NCBI GenBank assembly: GCA_002395525.1
Contig: DGXE01000021.1
Span: 1-21,961 of the forward strand
DNA length: 21,961 nt
Source: Ruminococcus sp. UBA4240
GTDB lineage: Bacteria; Bacillota; Clostridia; Oscillospirales; Ruminococcaceae
Direction: 5' to 3'
In this document: one piece after another, positions 13,587-20,390 of the stretch
How the letters are laid out: each line of letters starts with the position of its first letter
Position numbering within the stretch: the first letter of the stretch is position 1
Program-made: the position numbers and the translations under genes
The notes under the pieces: model-generated
What the model was told of the DNA's origin: nothing
Seen by the model: the letters and a program-made list of their open reading frames with translations, nothing else
The model's database searches: none

Positions 13587-16196
13587 ATGAAACAGATAAG
13601 AAAGACAATAGCTGCCTGTGCAGCTGTGCTTATGATGTCAGCATCCGTTCCTGCGGTGTCCGCCGTTGACTGGTACACCTCCTGCAACTACTATTATCAG
13701 TACTACAACACCGCCACCAACAGGTACTACCCCACCTACACCGATGCATTCACCGACGGACCCAACGGCACGGTGTACAATGCCTACACCTCCGGCAGCT
13801 CAGCCTCCTCCGCCAGCGTGAACTCCACATACCAGTGGTACAATTCAGCCACCAACAGGTACTACCGGACACAGCAGGAGGCACAGAGCGCCAACTACTC
13901 CGGATATGTATACAACGCATATTCACAGCAGAGCGTATCCTTCGCCTACTCTGCAAGCTCCGCCTATCCCTGGTACAGCACTGTCACAGGCCGCTACTAC
14001 AGGACACAGACGGATGCCCTCAGCGTATCGGGATACAACTACAACAGCGTAAGCTATGCCTACAATCCCATCGACTCCAGCGCCAGCATGAGTGCCACCT
14101 ACCCCTGGTACAACTCTGCCACCCACAGCTACTACAAGACCCAGACCGATGCCAGGAACGCAAACTCCCAGGGCACCGTTTACAACGCATGGGCAGCCTC
14201 TGAAAGCTCCTATTCCGTCAGTGCCGCCTATCCCTGGTACAGCTCCTACACAGGGCGGTACTACAAGACACAGGCGGCGGCTGTCGCAGCATCCGCAAAC
14301 AGCTCCGGATATGTGACCTATGCCTATAACACTATCGATTCAGCCGACGCTGCAAGCGCCGTATATCCCTGGTACAGCTCCTTCACAAGGCGCTACTACA
14401 AGACCCAGACCGATGCCCTCAACGCATCCGGGAACAATTCCGCCTATGTCAGCAGGGCATTTGCGGAGGTAGACTCCTCCGCCAATGCAAGCGCTACATA
14501 CCCCTGGTTCTCCACCTTCACCAACCGCTACTACAAGACCAAGAACGATGCCCTGACCGCATCCAACAACAACTCTGCCTATGTCAGCAGGGCATACTAC
14601 GACTCCGCCACCTATGCAAGCAGCACCTACCCCTATTACAGCTCCTTCACCAGACGCTACTACAAGACCCAGCAGGACGCTACCGAGGCATCAAACGGCA
14701 ACAGCAGCTACGTATCAAAGGCATATTTTGACACCTCCAGAACAGTAAGCTCCACCTACCAGTGGTACAGCTCCCTTACAGGGCTGTACTACAGATCCCA
14801 GTCCGATGCCCTTGCAGCCTCCGGCAACATAAGCTCCTACGTAACAAGGAAATATGTGGAATCAGCCAACTCTCCAAGCGCCAACTACCCCTGGTACTCA
14901 TCCTACACAAGGCTCTACTACAAGACACAGGCTGATGCCATATCCGCATCCAACAACAACAGTGCATATGTAAGCTATGCCTACGCAGATTCTTCCCCCA
15001 CAGCAAGCACCGCATACCCCTGGTACTCATCCTATACAAGGCTGTATTACAGAACACAGTCAGCGGCGATCGCAGCCTCCGGCAACAACAGCGCCTATGT
15101 AAGCTATGCCTACGGAGATTCCTCCAACAGTGTAAGCGCTGATTATCCCTGGTTCTCATCCTACACAGGAAAGTATTACAGGACACAGTCAGCCGCAATA
15201 ACCGCATCAGGCAACAACAGTGCCTATGTAAGCTATGCCTACGGGGACTCCTCCAACACTGTAAGTGCACAGTACCCCTGGTACTCGTCCTACACAAGGA
15301 AATACTACAGAACTCAGGCAGCTGCACTCTCCGCATCCAACGGAATAAGCTCCTATGTTACCTATGCCTACGGTGATTCCTCCAACACTGTAAGTACCAC
15401 ATATCCCTGGTACTCCTCCTACACAGGAAAGTATTACCGTACACAGGCAGCGGCAATAACTGCATCAGGCAACAACAGCGCATATGTTTCCTATGCCTAT
15501 GACAATTCCGACTCTGCCTCCTCCGCAAGCACCAAGTACCCCTGGTATTCGTCCGTCACCCGTAGATACTACAAAAACTACAACGATGCCCTCACAGCAT
15601 CCAACAACGACAGCCGCTATGTATCCTACGCCCTTGAGGACAGCACCTCCACCAACATCAGCGTGACTGCGGGCACGCCCTACATCTATCAGCACAAGAA
15701 CTATTCGGGCTGGACGAATGTTGCCAACTACCTGAAAGCCAACAGCGGCGAGAGGATATACGTCATGATGAACGGCGCCACTACCGTTCCCCAGAGCCTG
15801 CTTGCAGCCATAAAGGGCTGGGACGTCACCCCATGCTTCGTGCTTAAAAACGGCATACGCTGGACGGTATACGGTGAGGACATCTACGACACCTCATCTG
15901 TGGATATCAGCGCCTACTCATCAAAGAATATCCCGACATCGGTCATAAAGACCGTTACAGGCGGCGCAGTTTCACGGGCACAGGTCACTGTGGGCGACGG
16001 GGACGAGCTTTTCGGCTTTGATGCAAAGATCACCGTCAAGCTCAACAAGAAGCGTGCAGGCCGCACAGCCTACATCTACTGCTATGACCCCGAGACCCGC
16101 ACCCTTGACATCGTATCCCGCACAAAGATAACCTCCAACGGCTACTGCTCATTCACCACAGACATGGCAGGCGACTACCTGATCGTTATAAAGTAA
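13587..16196 (+). CDS. Secreted protein with fifteen aromatic-rich 43-45-residue repeats
   Basis: This 869-residue protein starts with a signal peptide (MKQIRKTIAACAAVLMM..., cleavage likely after AVSA at residue 26). Residues 36-692 are fifteen tandem repeats of 43 or 45 residues. The typical unit begins YPWYSSYT-x-x-YYKTQ, then DA-x-x-AS-x-NNSAYVSYAY, then a Ser-rich linker. Residues 693-869 form a separate domain with VMMNGATTVPQSLLAAIKG, IRWTVYGEDI, then DELFGFDAKITVKL and a final GDYLIVIK. This order resembles a beta-rich C-terminal module I recall from many clostridial secreted proteins. No dockerin, LPXTG or S-layer domain is visible, so it is probably released. Binding to a polysaccharide or surface is a guess from the Tyr/Trp-rich repeats. 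It is monocistronic, with its own promoter, paired palindromes and terminator. Confidence 0.9.
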   Translation: MKQIRKTIAACAAVLMMSASVPAVSAVDWYTSCNYYYQYYNTATNRYYPTYTDAFTDGPNGTVYNAYTSGSSASSASVNSTYQWYNSATNRYYRTQQEAQSANYSGYVYNAYSQQSVSFAYSASSAYPWYSTVTGRYYRTQTDALSVSGYNYNSVSYAYNPIDSSASMSATYPWYNSATHSYYKTQTDARNANSQGTVYNAWAASESSYSVSAAYPWYSSYTGRYYKTQAAAVAASANSSGYVTYAYNTIDSADAASAVYPWYSSFTRRYYKTQTDALNASGNNSAYVSRAFAEVDSSANASATYPWFSTFTNRYYKTKNDALTASNNNSAYVSRAYYDSATYASSTYPYYSSFTRRYYKTQQDATEASNGNSSYVSKAYFDTSRTVSSTYQWYSSLTGLYYRSQSDALAASGNISSYVTRKYVESANSPSANYPWYSSYTRLYYKTQADAISASNNNSAYVSYAYADSSPTASTAYPWYSSYTRLYYRTQSAAIAASGNNSAYVSYAYGDSSNSVSADYPWFSSYTGKYYRTQSAAITASGNNSAYVSYAYGDSSNTVSAQYPWYSSYTRKYYRTQAAALSASNGISSYVTYAYGDSSNTVSTTYPWYSSYTGKYYRTQAAAITASGNNSAYVSYAYDNSDSASSASTKYPWYSSVTRRYYKNYNDALTASNNDSRYVSYALEDSTSTNISVTAGTPYIYQHKNYSGWTNVANYLKANSGERIYVMMNGATTVPQSLLAAIKGWDVTPCFVLKNGIRWTVYGEDIYDTSSVDISAYSSKNIPTSVIKTVTGGAVSRAQVTVGDGDELFGFDAKITVKLNKKRAGRTAYIYCYDPETRTLDIVSRTKITSNGYCSFTTDMAGDYLIVIK
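13692..15662 (+). repeat. Fifteen tandem coding repeats (129-135 bp)
   Basis: The repeat block encodes residues 36-692. By residue, units begin at 36, 81, 126, 171, 214, 259, 304, 347, 390, 433, 476, 519, 562, 605 and 650. Lengths are 45 or 43 residues. Units 10-14 are the most alike; units 1-4 and 15 are the most diverged. Neighbouring units differ at many synonymous sites. Confidence 0.9.
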
Positions 16197-16207
16197 GCTA
16201 TACAAAT

Positions 16208-16241
16208 CATCCCCCCGTCTTTCGACGGGGGGATGTTCTTT
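16208..16241 (+). terminator. Intrinsic terminator of the repeat-protein gene
   Basis: CATCCCCCCGTC and GACGGGGGGATG form a perfect 12-bp stem with a TTTC loop, followed by TTCTTT, 11 nt after the stop codon. It is very stable and probably also blocks leftward transcription from the cyclase gene. Confidence 0.9.
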
Positions 16242-16274
16242 GCAGCCAAAGGCAGGTCAGCAGTCAGGGTGAAA

Positions 16275-16301
16275 GACAAAGCAGACCGCTAAACCTTTGT
16301 C
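16275..16301 (-). terminator. Possible terminator of the cyclase gene
   Basis: On the minus strand, just past the cyclase stop, GACAAAG and CTTTGTC form a perfect 7-bp stem with a 13-nt loop, followed by TTTC. The T-tract is short, so this is a weak call; the stronger hairpin at 16208-16235 could act as backup. Confidence 0.4.
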
Positions 16302-16309
16302 ACAGACTA

Positions 16310-16918
16310 TCAGGTTCCCTGCTCCCTGCCGCCTATCAGGTATGCCCTGCACGGAGCTCCGTCACAGCCCCCGAGATCCAAGGGGGCTGCACTGAGGAAA
16401 TAGCGCCCCTCCTCCACATGGGAAAGGACTATGCCCTCCAGCAGGACTGCCCCGCTGCCCAGGAGGATGAGATGCACCTCCTTCGGGGAATCCTCGGGAC
16501 CCACTGTCTGGCTCTCATTGCCCAGCAGCATTATACCATCCTGTGCAAAGACACGGGCTGCCCCGGCAGTAACGACCGCCTTGCCTGCTATCAGTATGCG
16601 CTGTGCCGCTCCCGCTGCCGCAGCCTTTTCCATTATGGACCGTGCATCATCTGCGGTCACATCACCGCTGTGACGAGCCACAAAGCAGTCGCCCACAAAG
16701 GGCTCGAGCCCCATCCGGTCTATGGTCCTGCCATGGTTTATGAAGTGATAGGGGGCATCAACATGGGTGCCGTTATGGGCACACATTGAGAGCTGAGTGA
16801 GATTGCACACGTCCCCTCTGTCCATGCTCATGAGCCGTGTGCCCGAAGGCTTCGGATCCCCGGGGAACACTTTGCAGGAGAACACCTCCTGGGAGATATC
16901 TATGATCCTGCCTGTCAT
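16310..16918 (-). CDS. Cyclase / kynurenine formamidase-like metal-dependent hydrolase
   Basis: This 202-residue protein belongs to the cyclase superfamily that includes KynB-type arylformamidases. It starts GRIIDISQEV and holds the metal-binding motif H-NG-TH-V-D-AP-Y-H at residues 48-58 (H48, H52, D54, H58). The C-terminal part has LLEGIVLSHVEEG followed by APLDLGGCDGAPCRAYLI, close to the KynB end pattern. The reading frame runs upstream to 17056, but that would overlap the opposite-strand tRNA, so I chose the ATG at 16916-16918, which has AGGGATGAGG just upstream and gives family length. No tryptophan-catabolism gene is nearby, so the substrate is unknown. Confidence 0.85.
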   Translation of the reverse strand: MTGRIIDISQEVFSCKVFPGDPKPSGTRLMSMDRGDVCNLTQLSMCAHNGTHVDAPYHFINHGRTIDRMGLEPFVGDCFVARHSGDVTADDARSIMEKAAAAGAAQRILIAGKAVVTAGAARVFAQDGIMLLGNESQTVGPEDSPKEVHLILLGSGAVLLEGIVLSHVEEGRYFLSAAPLDLGGCDGAPCRAYLIGGREQGT

Positions 16919-16996
16919 AACCTCATCCCTTTCTGACCTGTCTGTATACATGTTGTGCGCCGGAGCCGCTGCACATAACACATATGAAAAAAACAC

Positions 16997-17025
16997 TTGC
17001 ATTTTACAAATGTATATGGTATAAT
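16997..17025 (+). promoter_or_regulatory. Promoter of tRNA-Ser
   Basis: -35 TTGCAT (16997-17002), a 17-bp spacer and a perfect -10 TATAAT (17020-17025) with extended TGg. The expected start lies about three bases before the mature tRNA 5' end, so the 5' leader is very short. Confidence 0.85.
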
Positions 17026-17034
17026 GGAAATGTT

Positions 17035-17124
17035 GGAGCGATACCGAAGTGGTCATAACGAGCCTGACTCGAAATCAGGTAGGCAGCTTTTGCCCCGTGG
17101 GTTCGAATCCCACTCGCTCCGCCA
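17035..17124 (+). tRNA. tRNA-Ser (anticodon CGA)
   Basis: This is a 90-nt class II tRNA. The acceptor stem pairs GGAGCG with CGCTCC, and the 3' end GCCA is encoded, so CCA is in the gene. The anticodon stem CCTGA/TCAGG closes the loop CTCGAAA with anticodon CGA at 17070-17072, reading UCG. The long variable arm with GGC-AGCTTTT-GCC and the T-arm GTGGG-TTCGAAT-CCCAC are clear. The gene is transcribed alone from its own promoter. Confidence 0.97.
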
Positions 17125-17125
17125 G

Positions 17126-17154
17126 TCCCGGATGTACATCCGGGATCTTTTTTT
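17126..17154 (+). terminator. Intrinsic terminator of tRNA-Ser
   Basis: TCCCGGAT and ATCCGGGA form a perfect 8-bp stem with a GTAC loop, followed by TC and seven T residues. It begins two bases after the tRNA CCA end. Confidence 0.93.
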
Positions 17155-17158
17155 GCCC

Positions 17159-17737
17159 TTAAAGCCCCTGCTCCCCAAGGGGGTAAAGCACAGCCCCCTC
17201 AAAGCTCTCCGGGGTCTGGGGCGACCGCCTGTCAAGGCACAGGGAGAGCATATGCCCCCGGTCTGTATACCCTGTGTAATACCGCATATCACCGGCAGGG
17301 GCGAAAAGCCCCTCCTTATATAGAAAGTGCATCTCATGCATTACGGTAAGGCCGCTGCCTTCTGCCTTTGAGGCACACTCTTTGAGTGTCCACAGCCGCA
17401 GCTTCTCCTCCTCGTCCCCGGCGATACGGGGAAGGAAGAGCTTTTCCTCCTCATGCATGACCCGCTCTATCACATCCTCCCCCACATCACGCATATGCTC
17501 CGCATCAATGCCGCAGTTATATGTGTCCGTCAGCAGGCACACAAGCCCATGACAGTGGGAGATGGAAAAGCAGAGGGGGATATGCTCAAAAAAGGGCTTG
17601 CCGTATGCGCCGAAGGAAATATCCTCCTCGTAGGCGGCAAGACCCGTTTCCCTCCTTACTGCATCAAAGAGCAGTCTGCGCCCTATGGCATGGAGAGTTT
17701 TCGGGCTGTTGTCCGCAGTGTAGTGTAAATACAGCAT
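17159..17737 (-). CDS. 4'-phosphopantetheinyl transferase (Sfp type)
   Basis: The 192-residue enzyme should transfer 4'-phosphopantetheine from CoA to a serine of an acyl or peptidyl carrier protein. It shows GKPFF (46-50), FSISH (57-61), the magnesium-binding GIDAEH (76-81) and WTLKE-x3-K (116-124), the Sfp-family signature order. It is shorter than Bacillus Sfp. No carrier protein, NRPS or PKS gene is in the window, so the target is unknown; it may serve fatty-acid ACP. The ATG at 17735-17737 is fixed by an in-frame TAA a few codons upstream, yet no Shine-Dalgarno is visible. The stop lies just beyond the tRNA terminator. Confidence 0.88.
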   Translation of the reverse strand: MLYLHYTADNSPKTLHAIGRRLLFDAVRRETGLAAYEEDISFGAYGKPFFEHIPLCFSISHCHGLVCLLTDTYNCGIDAEHMRDVGEDVIERVMHEEEKLFLPRIAGDEEEKLRLWTLKECASKAEGSGLTVMHEMHFLYKEGLFAPAGDMRYYTGYTDRGHMLSLCLDRRSPQTPESFEGAVLYPLGEQGL

Positions 17738-17760
17738 AGTATAATAAGATTAAGTGAAGC

Positions 17761-17799
17761 TGACAGAGAGGAAAAGCCGGAGGCTTGCACCCTCTGTCA
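17761..17799. repeat. Imperfect cruciform upstream of the phosphopantetheinyl transferase gene
   Basis: TGACAGAG (17761-17768) and CTCTGTCA (17792-17799) are perfect inverted arms, extended by GG/CC after a one-base bulge. A nested stem AAGCC-GGA-GGCTT (17774-17786) occupies the centre. It ends about 24 bp before the start codon. It could be a leader hairpin or an operator; no T-tract follows. Confidence 0.5.
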
Positions 17800-17811
17800 C
17801 TCTGCGTTTTG

Positions 17812-17843
17812 AAAAAAAAGAGGAGCTTGTATCGCTCCTCTTT
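17812..17843 (-). terminator. Intrinsic terminator of the SCP2-like gene
   Basis: On the minus strand AGAGGAGC and GCTCCTCT form a perfect 8-bp stem (extended by A-T pairs) with a 7-nt loop, followed by a run of eight T. It lies about 28 nt after the stop codon of the 135-residue gene. Confidence 0.92.
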
Positions 17844-17870
17844 GGACTTGTCTGCTATCCAAGTGCCCCT

Positions 17871-18278
17871 TTACTTATCAAAGAATACAGCAGAACCCAG
17901 GATGATAGCCTTGCCTGCGTTGCCCTGCATCTTGACGGAGCCCTCAGCGATGGCGTTGGAAATGGGCTTGTTGCCGGAAAGCACGGACATGAAGGTCTCG
18001 GAATCCGCATCCACCTCGATATCTGCGCCCTTGTAGTCAAAGGGCTCTGCAACTACGATGCCGTTTGCAACGAGAATGTAAAGGATGCCCTCTACCTTGC
18101 CGTAAAGTCTTACCTGTGCTGCCACGTGTGCATCAACAGGAGCCTTTGCCTTGCTTATCCCTGCCCTGAGTGCGTCAAGTATCTGATCGTAGCCAAGCTC
18201 TGCTGCAACAGGCTTCTCTGCCTGTACTGCGGCCTTTGCGGTCTTTGTAGCTGCACGTGCTGTCTTTGTAGCTGCCAT
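17871..18278 (-). CDS. Small SCP2-like protein with Ala/Lys/Thr-rich N-terminal tail
   Basis: This 135-residue protein has two parts. Residues 1-26 (MAATKTARAATKTAKAAVQA and onward) are a low-complexity basic tail like those of histone H1-like bacterial proteins. The rest resembles an SCP2 sterol-carrier fold: a beta strand DIEVDADSETFMSVLSGN followed by SNAIAEGSVKMQGNAGKAII, the usual SCP2 end pattern. There is no signal peptide. The ATG at 18276-18278 has AGGAGGA seven bases upstream; the frame extends further but without a ribosome-binding site. It has its own promoter and terminator, so it is monocistronic and probably well expressed. Lipid binding is inferred from the fold only. Confidence 0.75.
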   Translation of the reverse strand: MAATKTARAATKTAKAAVQAEKPVAAELGYDQILDALRAGISKAKAPVDAHVAAQVRLYGKVEGILYILVANGIVVAEPFDYKGADIEVDADSETFMSVLSGNKPISNAIAEGSVKMQGNAGKAIILGSAVFFDK

Positions 18279-18344
18279 TTTTGAATCCTCCTGAGTTGGT
18301 AAAAGCCACGTTATTGAGGCTGTGTTAGTCATTTGTCTTTAATA

Positions 18345-18373
18345 AGTATATATTTATTGTGCAGATTTGTCAA
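18345..18373 (-). promoter_or_regulatory. Promoter of the SCP2-like gene
   Basis: On the minus strand there is a perfect -35 TTGACA (18368-18373), a 17-bp spacer and -10 TATACT (18345-18350). The leader to the ATG would be about 60 nt. Confidence 0.85.
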
Positions 18374-18455
18374 TGGAGTAAAGGAATTTTCGTAGGAAAT
18401 CACACAAAGATGTAAATATTCTATGAAATAATAGGTAAAAAAGCTAATGGACATA

Positions 18456-18494
18456 CGAAAGCCTGCTCTCACACAGCGTGAAAGCAGGCTTTCG
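18456..18494. other. Long hairpin in the 18374-18672 intergenic region
   Basis: CGAAAGCCTGCT and AGCAGGCTTTCG are perfect 12-bp arms, with a further TCAC/GTGA stem inside closed by ACAGC. On the minus strand a T-run comes only about 20 nt later, and on the plus strand none follows, so it is an imperfect terminator at best. It may end leftward transcription from the sensor-kinase side. Confidence 0.5.
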
Positions 18495-18510
18495 GAAGGG
18501 AGAATGATAC

Positions 18511-18543
18511 TATCAGCTAACAGCTGATTGTGAATAGCTGTTA
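18511..18543. repeat. Overlapping alternative palindromes
   Basis: ATCAGCT-AAC-AGCTGAT forms one perfect 17-bp palindrome (about 18512-18528). Its second half overlaps TAACAGCT (18518-18525), which pairs with AGCTGTTA (18536-18543). The two hairpins exclude each other. I see no gene in 18374-18587. Confidence 0.45.
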
Positions 18544-18672
18544 TTGACGGGGTATGGGCGGCTTGTTTCCTCTTTCCGCCTATTCGTCTATAACATAAAC
18601 GGCTGGCCGTCGGGTGCGGGAGCACTGTATTCCTCGTACTCACATTCGGGCTGAATAAAGCCGCCCCTGCAA

Positions 18673-18966
18673 TTGGCGCATATGGTGCGCTCGTCCTCCT
18701 TGAGCCGCCACCTTTTCAGCTCCCTCACTGCTGACAGCCTTGCCGCCCATTTCTTCCTCAGTCGCTCCCAGTTCGGCAGAGTTTTCAAGAATATCACAGG
18801 CACCTCCCCCTGGGACTTCATCACAGCCAAAAGGCTCATTGCCGCAAAAAGCATGATAGAAAGGGGAGCGGGCGCAAAAAAAGCCGCAGATGACTGCGGC
18901 TTCGGAGATTATTCAAACTTTTACAGGGCATATGTGAAGCGCTTCGGGAAAAAGCCCACGGGATGA
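18673..18966 (+). pseudogene. Orphan AraC-type HTH domain, probably a 5'-truncated remnant
   Basis: The 97-residue frame is a recognisable AraC/XylS DNA-binding domain: SLAAHFFLSRSQFGRVFKNI for the first helix-turn-helix, GTSPWDFITAKRL as the linker, and ADDCGFGDYSNFYRAYVKRF for the second, ending GKKPTG. No ligand-binding domain is encoded; an in-frame TGA stands at 18652-18654. The first possible starts are TTG at 18673 or ATG at 18682, and neither has a ribosome-binding site. The block is intact but lacks start signals, so I call it a remnant; a functional HTH-only protein is the alternative. The opposite strand keeps a reading frame across its first part. Confidence 0.55.
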
Positions 18967-18974
18967 TCTCTCCC

Positions 18975-20390
18975 TTATTGCCTTTCCTTGGGGACGGAGA
19001 ACTCAAAGCGGGTGAATTCCTTTTCCTTGCTGCTTACGTTCACCGTGCCATTGTGGAGCTTTATGATGCTGCGGACTATGGAGAGACCCAGACCTACACC
19101 TGTGGTGTCCTTGCCACGGGACTCATCCGTCTTGTAGAAGCGGTCGAACACCCGTGCCATCTCTCCCTTGCGCAGACCCTCGCCGCTGTTTGTGACAGCA
19201 AGGTACACGCTGCCGTCCTCCTCACGGAAGGTATAGCGGATATAGCCCCCTATGTTCACAAACTTCACCGCATTCTCGGTGAGGTTGTAGATGACCTGCT
19301 GTATAAGGTCGGCATCGGCACAGACTATGTGGGGATCTGCATCAAGCCCCTCCACCTCAACGTGCTTTGCCTCTATGCGGTGCTCAAAGAGCAGCACCGT
19401 CTTCACCGTAAGAGCAGTAAGGTCGAACTTCTCCGCCATCAGCTTTACCTCTCCGGATTCGTACTTGGAGATGTTGAGCATAGAGCGTACCAGTCTGCTC
19501 AGGCGTGAAATCTCCTCGGAGACTATGGTCAGATAGTGGCGGTGCTTCTCCTTTGGTATGGTGCCGTCAAGTATGCCGTCCACAAAGCCCCCTATGGTGG
19601 TCATGGGCGTTTTCAGCTCGTGGGACACGTTGGACACAAAGCTCTTTCTTTCACTCTCTATGTTTGAGAGAGAATATGCCATCTCGTTGAGGGAGTTGGC
19701 AAGAAAGCCCATCTCGTTGTCCTGGGGGATCATTATCTTCTCGGAGAAATCTCCCTCCCCGAAGCGCTTTGCGGCTATGGTCATGACCTCTATGGGGCTT
19801 ACCAGCCTCTTCACCGCAAACCACAGCACGGGTATGACCACAAGCAGTATCAGCACAAATACCGCAAAGGCAGTGACAAGCTTGGTGCCTGTGTACTGTT
19901 TGTAGGCGCTGCAGTCCATATAGACCAGCAGATAACTCATTCGGCTCTGCCCGGGGCATCTGAACAGGGCACAAAACATGGGCTCCTTAAAATAGCCGCT
20001 GAGGGTGCTCAGACTGAATGTCCCCTCCTCCGAGGCGCTTTCCATAAGCTCCCCGGTCAGAGGCGGCTCCCTATGCACAGAGGGCGACGTTTCGGAACAC
20101 GCCAAAACGCCACCCTTTTCATCATATGCTGCAAAATTCACATTCGCCCAGGAGGATACATTGCGAAAATGCGCCGACATCTCATCTGTGACGGAAAGCT
20201 CATCCCCATCGGACAGATAGTCGGGCTCCCGGTGCATAACGTCCCTGCCGCAGTTTATGAGGAATTCCTCCCGGTCACGCTTGTAGAAGTAGTTGGTAAC
20301 TCCCACAAGGGCGGAGGACATACACACCAGCGCAGTGATGATGACCGCAAGGGAAACAGTGTAAAGCTCAACGGCTATACCCTTACGCAT
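18975..20390 (-). CDS. Membrane sensor histidine kinase (HAMP-HisKA-HATPase)
   Basis: The 471-residue kinase has TM1 at about 8-33, an extracellular sensor region of about 135 residues without a recognised fold, TM2 at about 170-194, and a HAMP domain to about 245. Next come HisKA with FVSNVSHELKTP (phospho-His 257) and the ATPase domain with NLTENAVKF (N box), NSGEGL (G1), VFDRFYKTD (F box) and GVGLGLSIV (G2). All key residues are present. I chose ATG 20388-20390, which overlaps the regulator's TAA and has GAGG six bases upstream; an in-frame TTG at 20408 is the alternative. It is coupled to the response regulator, so the two form one system. The signal is unknown. Confidence 0.95.
   Translation of the reverse strand: MRKGIAVELYTVSLAVIITALVCMSSALVGVTNYFYKRDREEFLINCGRDVMHREPDYLSDGDELSVTDEMSAHFRNVSSWANVNFAAYDEKGGVLACSETSPSVHREPPLTGELMESASEEGTFSLSTLSGYFKEPMFCALFRCPGQSRMSYLLVYMDCSAYKQYTGTKLVTAFAVFVLILLVVIPVLWFAVKRLVSPIEVMTIAAKRFGEGDFSEKIMIPQDNEMGFLANSLNEMAYSLSNIESERKSFVSNVSHELKTPMTTIGGFVDGILDGTIPKEKHRHYLTIVSEEISRLSRLVRSMLNISKYESGEVKLMAEKFDLTALTVKTVLLFEHRIEAKHVEVEGLDADPHIVCADADLIQQVIYNLTENAVKFVNIGGYIRYTFREEDGSVYLAVTNSGEGLRKGEMARVFDRFYKTDESRGKDTTGVGLGLSIVRSIIKLHNGTVNVSSKEKEFTRFEFSVPKERQ

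Noticed and set aside
14776..15336. 186-residue minus-strand frame within the repeat gene
   Set aside because: It is the antisense shadow of the tandem repeats (Cys/Arg/Leu-rich periodic translation), with no independent start signals.
13692..15662. CRISPR array or DNA satellite
   Set aside because: The periodicity of about 130 bp is fully explained by in-frame coding repeats with synonymous variation; there are no conserved short repeats with unique spacers.
16919..17034. Integration site or island boundary at the tRNA-Ser gene
   Set aside because: tRNA genes often serve as attachment sites, but there is no integrase gene nearby and I saw no repeated copy of the tRNA 3' end in the window.
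16919..17056. N-terminal extension of the cyclase gene up to 17056
   Set aside because: It would overlap the tRNA-Ser gene and its promoter; the internal ATG at 16918 has a ribosome-binding site and gives the family length.
17053..17337. 94-residue minus-strand frame ending EWDSNPRGKSCLPDFESG
   Set aside because: This is the well-known spurious translation of the antisense strand of a tRNA-Ser gene; it also runs through the tRNA terminator.
18329..18643. 104-residue minus-strand frame upstream of the SCP2-like gene
   Set aside because: It spans the long hairpin, the palindromes and the SCP2-like promoter; composition looks random and no start signal is present.
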